NCBI GenBank assembly: GCA_030435675.1
Contig: CM059625.1
Location: 5,084,001 to 5,148,000, forward strand
Length of the DNA stretch: 64,000 nucleotides
From: Steinernema hermaphroditum
Taxonomy: Eukaryota > Nematoda > Chromadorea > Rhabditida > Steinernematidae
Direction of reading: 5' to 3'
Under the pieces are notes generated by a model that did no database searches, was not told the origin of the DNA, and saw only the letters and a program-made list of their open reading frames with translations. Below are positions 11,601 through 23,600 of the stretch, piece by piece. The stretch's first letter is position 1. Every line of letters starts with the position of its first letter. Made by a program: the position numbers and the translations under genes.

Positions 11601-14600
11601 ATAATTCACTGATATGCTTTCGCTTTTGATATTTTTCGAATGAAATTACGAAGGCGTACAGAACTGGTAAAACCCAAAATGTTCTTTCCAAATGGTTCGT
11701 TATTGTTTACATACACAAATGTATTGTTCATGTCCTCCTCCCAACAACATTTCTTCAGCTAAGCGGAAGCAATCAGCCCAGTATTGTTCAAGGCATAAAT
11801 ACCAACCATAACCACTACATGACATAATTTAAAAGTTGTACACGTTGGCAACCTTTGATGCCCATGGTTGCGATATTTTAAGAGAAGTTCGGTGGTCATG
11901 ACAGCAAACGGTGCGCATGATGTATGTTGCCATTTCCTCATGGAAATAACCTTTCGCATTCTCATGATCTCGGTCTATATGTATGCTTCATTTTCGAACA
12001 GGTTTCACTGCATAATGATAAAATCAACTTACACTGGTCACAGCTAGGTCCATCGTAGTAGTCCCTGCAGACGCAGGCAACGTGAGTTCCGTTGACCACC
12101 TCGCAATCCCCATGATCGCCACAGGTCTCCGCTTCGCACTTTGCTTCGATCAGGCCACACTCTAAAATTAGTTTGTTAGTGCGCTTATGCGTCACTTCCC
12201 GTCGCCCGTTGACTTTTGCCCTTTTTTCATTAAAGCGTTGCATCTGCTTTCCCCTGCCGACTGGAGGCGTTTGATCTTATTAATCCGATAAAACTCATCC
12301 AAACGCATTACGCATTTAGTCGCTTTTGAGGAGGAACCGAAAAAGTAAAATGAATTTTCTGCCAAATGCGCTACGTGTTGGTCATCGATGACGCGGAGGT
12401 TTAATTAAGGATAAAAGAGATGAGTGTGTACCAGAGTTAGCCGTGGATGTCACGCTTTAGGGCGACCTTTGTTCACAGACTTTGCACGGCTGGCTGGTCG
12501 TGACGCTGCTATTATAGGAAACCTCCCTTTTCTCAGGTGATCCGCACGTCTTATCCCATTCCCCAGTTGCACCTTATGTGATCGAGCGCGACCGCCCAAG
12601 CGGAAAGGGCGTGGCTTCTGCTTTCCTAGAGGCTCTCCGTTGTTTCTAGCGCCCCTTAGACTTGGAAAGGCATAATCGCCTCATTTCAGTTCGCTCGACA
12701 ATGAAGTCGGCGGTCCTGTTCAGAGTCGTAGCTACCGTAATCTGTCTTGCTCTGGCTACGAACGGCGAACCGAAGCCAACGTAAGTTATCGTTCTAGAAA
12801 GCTATGGACCCTGTTAATTTGCTGCTTCTAGCAAAATGAAGCGTTTCGCTCCCGACATCTACAACCTTTTGGCCAACTACCAAAACTCGCGCTTCTTCGA
12901 CGACACCCACAAGCGCAACTACTTCGACTACGCCGACTCATACTACGTGCCGTCGAAGGAGTGGAACGCTTACGGCTGGAATCTCATGAATCTGAACACC
13001 GCTCATCCGCTCTGAGCGACGAGCGGTACTTAACCTACTACATATGTTTTAACTTTATGCACGTCTAATGATCACAGTTGCGAATTTTAAAGAACGAAGG
13101 GGGACACTTGTAATTATGTTTGCTGGATGTGAGATTAATAAACGTTTATGTTGGCCATACCTCTTCCTGAGCATCGCGGGGGTGTGGTAGCTGGCGGTCG
13201 GGCAGTTGAGGGCTGCGTAGCAGGTGGAGTGACAGGTGGGTACGCCGTCGTCGAAGGAACGGTTACCGGTGGAAGCTAAAAGTGTTTAGCATACGTGTCT
13301 GACCGCAAAGGTGGGCGAAAATCTCGAACTTATTCATGAAAAGAAAACACTAGTTAAGATTATATAATTTGTATTTTGGGGTAGTCATTATTCATCACAC
13401 CGACATAAGCTCCTTTTGCTCCCACACAAAATGGTAAAGCAGACTAAACTTATAAGACCTAAGGGCTGGCCAGACTTGCGATCAATCATTTGTTTATTGT
13501 GACCAGTACTGCCTTTTTGGCACTAACGGCCAAGTAGGCGTGCGGGTGGCAAGATACTGGCGGAAACACACCAATGCCCTGCCAGTCCTTCGGATGGAGA
13601 CCCCACAGTTCTGCGGGTGGTAAGAATGGTGATCACAAAGCAGACTACACAAGGCTCAAAAACTGCAAAGAAATGTTGGTCCAGCATCAACAGCGACGTA
13701 GTGCTAGTTCAGCGGTTCGTTCTAATCTGTCTGTGTGATTCATTCTGAATGTGTTTCATTTTTAAAAGGCACTTGTTAGGTTCTCCTTCGGGATCCTATT
13801 AGGTTTGCTGTGTGAAACCGACTGCTTCGCTCTGGACTAGACACAAAGATACAGAGCAGATGGCCCATCGGTTCTCTACTTATAGGGATTTCATCACTTT
13901 CCTTGTTCTAAATCTCAGGATTGAAAAACGTTGTTGAGATATTTGAAAATCGGCATTTGGGTCCCGATATCGGTCATTTTAATGCCTTTTTACAGGACGT
14001 TTTGTACGGTTTAGATAACCCGACTTGCTAGAATCCGATGAGCTCAAAATGCGCAGTTCGATCGCATACCAATCGACGACCATTTAACTCGAATGTCTGA
14101 GTGAAATGTGTGGTACTAAAATGTCTGAGCAAGAAAGAAATATGCAACAATTTTACGTTCTTGTTTTGCACGCCCTCTGAGGAAGCCAAAAACTACAAGA
14201 CGGGGTGTGTTAATTGTGACACAAAGGAAATAACATCATCGTTTCTCAGGAACAATGAGTGCACTTTTAATTGCTAGCGACTTAACTTTCGAAAACGTGG
14301 CAGTGACGCCACTTTTCCTAAAAGCACGAAAATCTGCGACGCTGCTGGATTTTCAAGTCAATACACATGATGTATCCCTTCTAATCATATCTCAGCTTAT
14401 CCTTTTCTTTACTGTCCCACGTATGTTTTAAAAGCTGCAGCCAGTATTATGTTTGACGGCGATAATCAGGATAAAGTCTAGAACATATAGCCACTGTGAC
14501 ATCGCTTACTTCATTTCAGGTTCTTTTAAGCCACTTGACAATTTCATTATCGAACAACGACTACAGTATTCATATGACTTCCTGGACAAAAGGTTAATAG

Positions 14601-17600
14601 CTTTTTGCAGTAAATTCCATTAGAAATGTTCCATAAGATCATTTCCGTGGGTAGCTATCAAGACTGCTCCCAGCGAGCGCTAACAAAGTAGTCTTATGTT
14701 TGTTCGCTGGACAGATGTCCGTCCCGCATCCTGTCATGTTAACTTCGAACGTTAGCCTCTCAATGTGGCCACCACTAGGAGCGGATAAACATAATAAATA
14801 TCGAAGTAGCCTTTCAGCCAGCATGTTCGAAAATACTAATCTTACAGAAACATAAGAATTCAAAACTCTGTCTTAACTCTAGAAACACTAATGCGGTCAT
14901 CAAATTTTGAAGTTTAAATGTTTCACATTTTGCGATGTATACAATAACAAAATAGATCGGGCTCACGACTTAATGAATTTTTGATTAATTCGATAAGCAG
15001 TTAGCACCTGCACCTCACACGTATTGCGTTAATCGAAGCACGAATTTTCATCTGAGTCATTGGGGAAAGCAGAAAATTTCGGACATACCTTTGAAGTTGC
15101 GGGGGTGGAAGGAAGTTGGAATTCGTCTCCACATGCCCTCACATTTGCCGAATTTTGCTCAGCTGCCTGGCGAAGATTGACATCGTTTTTGTTAACGACG
15201 ATCTTAAATGCAGAAAGCGTGCATAAACAGAGCACAATAACATGTAAGCTACCTTGAAAATGCATCCATTTAGGGAAGTCAGCGAGGCCAGATGCCTGTT
15301 CGGAGGTACCCCGGGAGGAAGTCCCCCCACGAAGAGTCCGGTTTCCGCAACGAACGGTTCAAGCCTGACCCTGCTTTCTCGATCCATTTTCCTTCCGTTA
15401 ATCTTCAGATCACTTTTCTGTCCTTTTCGCTTCACCTCTACAGTGTAGACCTCTCCTGGTCGCACGGACTGGTCACCTTCCAGAACCAAGTGTCCTGAGA
15501 GCCGTTCCTGTCATCATCATCATCAACAAAGGACATCACAAACCATCTCCATTGTTATAGATATACGTGAATTTTCCGTTAATTATCGCCAGGCCCATCA
15601 AGTGCGAGGACTTGGGATTGTAGTCGGATCCGACATAGGCAATCAACTGGTCTTTTACAACGTCCTTCACTTGGAGTTTCATCGTAACCTATAATTATTA
15701 TCAGTGGATCTCTACGATCTCTGATTAAGCATTTCATTGTTGCATTGTCTTGGTGTGTCTTGCTGGCATGACAAAGCACGATGTCACCGAAAAGTACACA
15801 GTCATCTCGAAATAATTTGTTAATCATGAGGTCAATAGAATTGTTTTCGAGGATGATCGTTACGGTAATTTGGGTGCACTAAAGCATCAACATTATTTTC
15901 ACGTAATTCGAATCAGCAGGTTAAATCTAGAAATTATGAATAATGATTGATGAGTAATGTGAAAAACAGGATGTGGAATTCCTAGTGCATGCACTCTTCC
16001 GTCTGAAGCAATTACTACGTAAGCTACCAGCTGCTATTCTCTTACAGCTTTAAGACGGAATTGGTCATCGCTTTTTATTCAGAAAGACTTGCCGAGAAGT
16101 TCCTCAAATTGTCGGGTGTCTCCAGAGCAATGTATGAAGTAGCACCATTAAACTGGGCAGCATCAAGAGGCTCGTCCTCTGTGAGTTCGCAACGCTCCCC
16201 TCGCCTATTGTAAGGGCAGACGCATTCTCCATCGACGCAGGAACCGTGCGCACACACCTCTGCAATATTCGCGTAAAACCAAATGATAATGGAAAAGACG
16301 GAAGACGAACTTGTGCTAGTGCAGTTGCCATCCTTAAACTGACACACTTCGCCACTGTATCCATGAGTGCATTTGCATGTATAGCCTTTGGCGACGTTCA
16401 CTACCGTACACTCAGCGCCATTCTGACATGGATTATCCGAGCAGATCTGCGTCTGCTTCACGTCGTCGTCGCGCTTTGCACTTTCGCCCAGATCCACCGG
16501 CTTGCCGCTAATAAGCAACTGACTGATCGAACCTGTCACGATGTCGTTCTTATAAATATCATATGTGAAGATATTACCAATGAATGGTTTGTTGACACCG
16601 ATGTGCTCTTTGCGGATGTTGACACCAGCTAATCCGCCAAGGTTCACATTGCCGCTTTCGACTGTTGACAGAGGACTGCCCTTGTTGGGGTGCTCGTTGA
16701 TATCGACGGAGTTGACCACAAGCGTGGCTAAAGATGAAAACCAATCTAATTTTCGAAGCTCTCATTATATGGCACCTTTGTTCGGATTGTTCGTTAGTTG
16801 TATAGTTTGCCATTCGCCGACCCGAACCGGATGACTGCTGACAAGGACAACTAAATGTTAAGGATGATGCCGTCGAGCAAAGGACAAACGCGAGTTACCA
16901 TCGCCTTCTCCTACGTTGTATTTATAGAAGACCTTTCCTCCCTTGAGTCCAGCGCTATGGAAGTTCTCAGGCTTGATGGAAGATGGGTGTGCCTTTTCGG
17001 TGTAGAAGATTAGGCCTTCAAGAGATAGGGACATTTTGAGGAGAGAAGCACAACACAAACCATCTCTGACATTTGGTTTGACCGAAAGTATGACGTCCAG
17101 ATTCTGCCAGTTCTCCTCTTCCAAGGGCTCCAGTTCCAAGTGGCCAATGCCGTTAAATTGTGGGACGAAATCTAGAATTCGCGTGCAGTGATAGGGCACT
17201 TAACCAATCATAGGCTATTCTCAAAAAAAACCTAATAAAAAAGCCTAGCTCTACTGTATGAGTATTCGATCAACCATTGATTGTAGTCATTGTTGCCTAA
17301 GGGTTACCTGTGACTTCAAGCGTGACATGAGTGACAGAAGCCAGTCCATTCGTTTCGGTCGTGCATTTATATAGCCCAGCATCTTCCTTCTTCAGCTTGT
17401 CAAGAGCCAACACTCCTTGAGTTATGCGATGGGCAAAGGGTAGATTGCCATTCACCTTCTCCCATTTCACTTTTCCAGGAAGCCCCTTAGCCATTGTCGA
17501 GGGGCAAGCAAGGTTCACCTGGAAGTTCTCTTTTTGTAACGCTATCGCAAGCGTCATTATGTACCTGTTCGCCAACAGCTCTAATAATTGGCAAAGCGTG

Positions 17601-20600
17601 CATCGCTTGACCCTGCGGAAACTGAACGCCTAAACAAGAACGGTGAACACCAAAAACGGCAAACTGTGTGTGGTTCTCTATGCGCATCTCTGTCGTACTG
17701 TGCATCCTCTGTGTGACCCCGGATCCACAAACAGCGCAAATGAACAACAAGTGGTCGGCAGTGGTCAATTTCGAACAAAGTGCGTCTCTTCTCGGAATGG
17801 AATCAGATTGATGATGCTCTCTTCTCCTTCCGCGTTGTTAATGCACACCGAACAGCAAACGAACATCACGACAATGCTTAACATCTTTTTATTTGTATTA
17901 CAGTAGAAGTTCAACACAATTAACATACAACACAAAAACTGGAAAACCGCGTTAAGTGCCGGTTCTAAGTATTTGTAAAATATGCACAGCAGCACCAAAA
18001 ATAAAACTCTGAAAAAGGGCAGGATGGTGTGGTGGGGCGGTGATGGGGTGAGGGGTGGAGGGGGCAGTGAAAATGCCTTGTTTCACGGGGAGAATAGGTG
18101 AATTTGGGAGCGGAGAAGAGAGTTCGTGGAGATAGGTAAATAATAAAGGAGAAGAGACGCTGGGCAGCAAAAACGTGGAAATCACACACAATCACTCTAG
18201 ACGAGGCTAGAGAACATTCTAGTGCGACTCAGACCAGCTACCGAACACGGAGTGATGTTGGCGTTGCTTGCGGATCGTATTCCTGTGGGCCCGCGAATGT
18301 CCCCTATGTTGGTTCCTCTTATGTGTGTGCTTTCGCTTGCGTTTTGAGGGGGCGACTTTGATGACGGTCCGCGTAACGAGGTTTCCAGCACTTGTACTCG
18401 CGTGGCACACGTAGACTCCGTCATCATCCTCTGTCACTTGTGTGAACTGAAGTCGGATACCGGTGACCTGAAACAACGACAACTATAGAAACCGTTGATT
18501 CATGCAGGGCATGCAAAAATGGAAAAAAAATGTGGAGAAAAGGGGAGAGGGGCAGGGAGAGGAGCGTGATGCGCATGCGCATGCTCATCTAGGGTATCTA
18601 ACAAAAAAAAAAGCATGCAAAAGTAGAGAGTCCTGTGCGAAACAGTCTCTCTGTGCCAACTTATTCGCTGAATCGTACATTTCCGCAGATCGGATCATTA
18701 TCTACGTAGGTTGTCGTCTGCAAGACATTAACGATGACGATCACATGAATAAGACAATGGGACAATCTAACTGACTAGAAGAAATGGGTACGGTCATTAC
18801 CTGAGTATTCGGAGGCAAATGGTCGGAGCCTTCCTTCGACCACCTCACTTCGGCGTTTGGATCGCCAGTAACAACGCAGTCAACCCAGGCGCGCTCGCCA
18901 AGCACGAACGACTCGGTGCTGGCAGCGGTTCGTACTTGAATGATGGAGTCAGGAACTGAAACACTCTCACTCAGGCACTTCACGCACACTACTCTGCCTA
19001 CCGTAAATCTGGGCGTCAACGTATCCTTCCGCGGTGTTATGGTCGACTTTCACACGGCAAACGTACATGCCGGCGGCAGAAGCGTCAAAGTCTTTGATGC
19101 TAAATACAGACATTAGCTTGAATTCGTAAGGAAATGTTTTACTGTAGGCGGTTTCCGTGAGGTTCGGCATTAGCGGGCAACTGATCATTCTCCTTCTCCC
19201 AGGTAACAACGGCACCAGGAACTGAGAATACCGGGCACACGAAGCTGGCGTCGGATTTGTCATCAAAGCGAACGATCTGAGGAGCTGAAACGGGAAGGGT
19301 TAGCTTATTCTCGCCATACGTGGAATGTAAATATCCCAAATACACCTATCACTACTATTTCAAAATCCGATTTGATGGCACTAACTAGAAAACTCATTTT
19401 GTCTGCTTTGATCCCACAAATTATTCGCCAGTCGATGAGAATAAAAATGTCAAAACATTCCTATTGCCTATCTCTACACTACAACCACTTGATAAATTTC
19501 TAAAATACGGACACTCAGGAGAGCTGTGGCCAACAGTGACAGCGGCGAAAGCAGATCCGACATGCTGTCCATGATCGTCTTCAACTTCGCATCGGTAAAC
19601 GCCGAAATCGTTCGTAGGATCAGCCTTCTTTACAACCAACTGGCTTTCAGATCCGAGACGGCGGATCAAACTGCCACTACGAAGCAGCGCCCAGTTGTAG
19701 TTGATGCCATTCTGCACACCTCCTGAAAGATATTTCTTTTCCCACTGTTCTAAGAACGTTAGTCCTTTGTGTAAGTTAGTCTCATTTGAAATGTAGTTAT
19801 CACACGTGCCCAGCAGTTAGTAAAGTGATTAGTAACTTCACCATAATATGAGCGCTGCCGGACGACAACCCATGACGGAGGACTGTTGAAAACGTGCCCG
19901 GTGCTGTAAGTGACACGAATCCAGTAAAGGCCGCTACGATGGACGGGAATGCGCCGCAAGTGCAAATATTGTCCTTGCCCAACTCGACGAGATCTAACGG
20001 CGTCGTTCGAGTGCATCCATTGAACAGTGTATGGAACCTGACGGTCTAAAGCACAACCACAAAGTGTTAGCGGGTTAGAAGGCAAGACAATGTTATGGTG
20101 TCATTCGAGAAAACGTGAACGTGCGTACCTTCAACAATGCAATCAAGGATGATGGATTCGCCTTCGTTGACGACCTTCACGCGAGGAGAGGTGATTTCCA
20201 CACGGGGGATGTCGGAATCAACATGTCCGTCGGCGTGGATCTTGACTGACGCCGAGGCGATAACCTCGTTGTTGCGGTAGCCACGGCATTCGTACTCTCC
20301 GGTATATTGACGCTAAAATGGGTACGCTAATTTTGGCAGCCAACTTCGGGCTACCTTGAAATTTCCGAAGTGGAGGAATCCAGGTTCATTGTGGTCTTCG
20401 ACTTCAGCAGGAAGCGCGTTATCAATGCGGCCCCATTCAAGACGCTCCACGAGAGATGGACCGGTCGAGGTACAGACGAGTTCGGCTGGTTCACCTTCTG
20501 GGAAATATTGGACGGCACCTCCGAGAATAGATACAGTAGCAATACGCGAAGCTTGAACAACTGAAATATTTACAAGGATACGTCATGTTTGCGTTAAAAT

Positions 20601-23600
20601 GGTCTCTCTTGCCTTCGACATGGATGTCCTTTGTAGCTGATGCGTGAGAGTTGAATCCGCGGCAGGTGTAAACTCCACTGTTACCCAATCCAACAGCAGG
20701 ATGACGGATAAACTGCTCGGAGATAGTAACAGGCTTGAAGTCATCGGGCAAGTCACCACGGATTGGTCCAGGGTCGCTGAAAAGATAAATAAACACTCTG
20801 TGAATCGGTACTCGACCTACTGGAGCCATTCAACTTCAGGTTCGGGCTCACCGAATGCTTCGCATTTAACTTCCAGGGGTTCACCAACGGTGAGCACAAT
20901 ACGCGGTCCGGGAGGAGTGGTCTTGATTTCGAGATGAGGAGCGACGTTCACAGTGCCAGTATCGGAAGCCTCGCCAACAATGTTCACAGCGTGACACTTG
21001 TATTCTCCGTTCATGTACGCCTTAGCGTCGGTCAATTCGAGTTCGTTGTTTCCGATGTCGCGAACATTCTCAGGAAGTTCACCGCCGTTAGGTCCGGTCC
21101 ACGACACTTGTGGAGGAGGAACACCAGTAACATGGCACTTGAACTTATGCGACCGTCCAGGTTGTCCGTTCCACACCGGAGGATCAACGCGAGCCGTTGG
21201 CGGTACTTCTCCTACATTTGAAATAATGTTAACAAAACAGGGAGAAAAATCAGGAACCAACCATCGCTAACGTCCAGCCTGACAGGGTCGGCTTCTCCAG
21301 TTCCGAAGTCGTTGGTGGCCGTGCACACATAGACTCCGATGTTCGATTCGTCAGCGTGGTCGATGACAACATCGTCACCCTCCTGGCGCACGTCTTCAGG
21401 CAGCGGTCCGTTGGCAATCTTGAATCCCCAGTGGATCTTAGCGGGCGTTGGGCTATGAGCGTCGCAGTGGAAACGAGCGGGAGCACCGGTCTTCACAGTC
21501 TGCTCTGGAGGAGTGGCAACGGGGCGGGGAGGTCCACCAGCTGAAAATATGAATAGATGTTCAACAGGTCCAGAAATAAGAATTACGTTTGTTGACGATG
21601 AGGCGAGCAGGTTCCGATACCTTTGGTCCATCAGGACCGTCGTATGAGCAGTAAAACTCTCCTGAGTGGTGATTCTTGGAGCGATGAATGGTTAGCTCTC
21701 CGTCTTCGTCAGTGACACCCTCGGGGAGGCTTCCGTGAGGACTACGGAATCCCCATTTCAAGTCGTAATCGTTGTCTCCAGGTACGTAGCAGCGGAAAGT
21801 CGCGGGTTCGTCTTCATCGACTTCTTGTTCTGGGGGAGTGACGATAGGCCGAGGTCCTTCGGAGCGCACATTCACGCGGGCGGGGTCGGAGTCGATTGGC
21901 TCATGGGTACGAGGGTCGATGGCCGAGCAAATATAGTTTCCAGCGTCAGCGTGTTGAGTGCGGCGAATCGTCAGAATTCCGTCGCGGTCGACCGATCCGT
22001 ACGGCAGTGGCTGTCCATTCTCCTTACGCCAGCGTAGTTGAATTCCGTGGTGGTCGGGCACCCAACAACGAATTGTGGCGTCGTCGTTTTCGTTGACCGT
22101 CTGCTCCGGAGGATCAACGACAGGCTTGATGGGAGCTGCCTGCTGGGCACCGACGTTCACTTGCAGGGTGGCGGGATCAGAGTCAACAGGAGCGCGAGTT
22201 ATCGGGTCGTAAGCCGTGCAGACGTAGTCAGCAGCATCGCCCAAACGAGCACGGGGGAAGTGCAGAATGCCATCGCGTTCGTAGGCTCCCTGTGGCAGAG
22301 GCTGGTTTCCTTCCTTCGACCAACGCAGATGAGCGTTGGGGTTTCCTGGCAGCCAGCATCGGAACTGAGCAGGTTGACCTTCGTTGACAGACTGCTGAGG
22401 AGGATCAACAAGAGGCTTTTGAGCTAAAATAACCAGAAAAGCTCTTAGATCATTCTGAGGAATACTTACGACTCTTGACTCGAAGGACGGCGGGAGTCGA
22501 ATCACGAGGAGCTCCTCCGCGTGGGTCTTCGGCGGTGCAAATATAGCTTCCAGCATCTGCGAGCTGAGCACGCGGAATGCTGAGATATCCCTGCGATTCT
22601 TGGGCTCCATGAGGCAGCTGACCACCCTGCTTCGAAAAGCGGAGACGGGCATGAGGGTTTCCAGGGACCCAGCAGCGGAAACGAGCGGGTTCGTTCTCGT
22701 TAACCTCTTGCTCGGGAGGATCGATGACTGGTCCTTCGGCTGAAATGAAGATTATCAGATTATTTTCTCAGAAAAGCTGTCAAGAATTGGATCGCTGTAA
22801 ACACCAAAAAACAATCATCACTGCTCTGGAATACCCGGAAACAGAATATCGCAACGACACAAACGAAAGGAGAACTTACGAGTCTTGACACGAAGAATTG
22901 CGGGCGACGAATCGCGGGGTGGTCCACCTGTTGGATCGTCAGCTGTGCAGATGTAGCTTCCAGCGTCGACCAACTGAGCACGAGGGATGCTAAGTTGTCC
23001 TTGTTGGTCTTGAGCTCCATGAGGAAGTTGACCTCCGACTTTAGAGAAACGCAGGCGGGCGTTGGGGTTTCCTGGAACCCAGCAACGGAAACGAGCCGGT
23101 TCGTCAACGTTGACTTCCTGCTCAGGTGGATCGATGACTGGTCCTTCGGCTGAAATGAAAATGTTGAAATACTGTTCCTGATATGTCAGGATTACGTTTG
23201 CGAACATTCAAGGTGACCGGCGTCGAGTCGAGTGGCGGATTCTCGTTCTTGGGATCGGTAGACGTGCAAACGTAGCTGCCGATGTGTTCGTGAGTAGCGC
23301 GAGGGAAGTTCAAATAGCCCTGGTTCTCCTCAACTCCGGGAGGCAATGGTCGTCCGTCGCGTGTCTTCCAGGCAAGACTGGCCGAGGGGTTGTTAGGCAC
23401 CCAGCAGCGGAATCGAGCGTTGTCGCCGTCGTTGACTGTCTGTTCGATGGGATCAACACGAGGCGGTTCAACCGCTGAAAACGTCTCTTCCGTGACTATC
23501 ATAAACCGTGCCGAACTTACGTCTGATAACTTCCAGTTTAGCAGGGTTTGAGCGACCCAAACCGTGCTCGTTGATAGCGGTACAAATATAGTGACCTTCA

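Larger units (their letters stand above)
8695..17629 (-). other. unc-52: unc-52 domain V (long form only): Ig, LamG and EGF exons
   Basis: Exons in transcript order (high-low): 17629-17565 and 17518-17308 (Ig); 17171-17061, 17015-16899, 16850-16776 and the start of 16728-16311 (LamG1); the rest of 16728-16311 plus 16259-16093 (two six-Cys EGFs); 15688-15544 and 15494-15253 (LamG2); 13275-13161 (Thr/Pro-rich linker with [20 protein letters not shown]); 12161-12033 (EGF); 10585-10452, 10408-10317 and 9100-8695 (LamG3). Phases agree at every junction. The 16093 donor is GC rather than GT (TCG|GCAAGT). The end of LamG3 carries [14 protein letters not shown] and a basic tail ([19 protein letters not shown]). 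Long introns (9.1-10.3, 10.6-12.0, 12.2-13.2 and 13.3-15.3 kb) separate the last exons. Confidence 0.85.

Noticed and set aside
16260..16328. A GC-donor intron, or in-frame retained intron, in the EGF exon of domain V
   Set aside because: A GT donor 18 bases downstream (ACAA|GTTCGT) keeps phase and supplies the first cysteine of a complete six-Cys EGF, so a GC site is unnecessary.
21561..22652. A 363-codon minus-strand ORF as one exon
   Set aside because: The frame runs through an intron (22424-22469); only 22423-21587 is the real exon, and the N-terminal part is the wrong frame of the previous exon.
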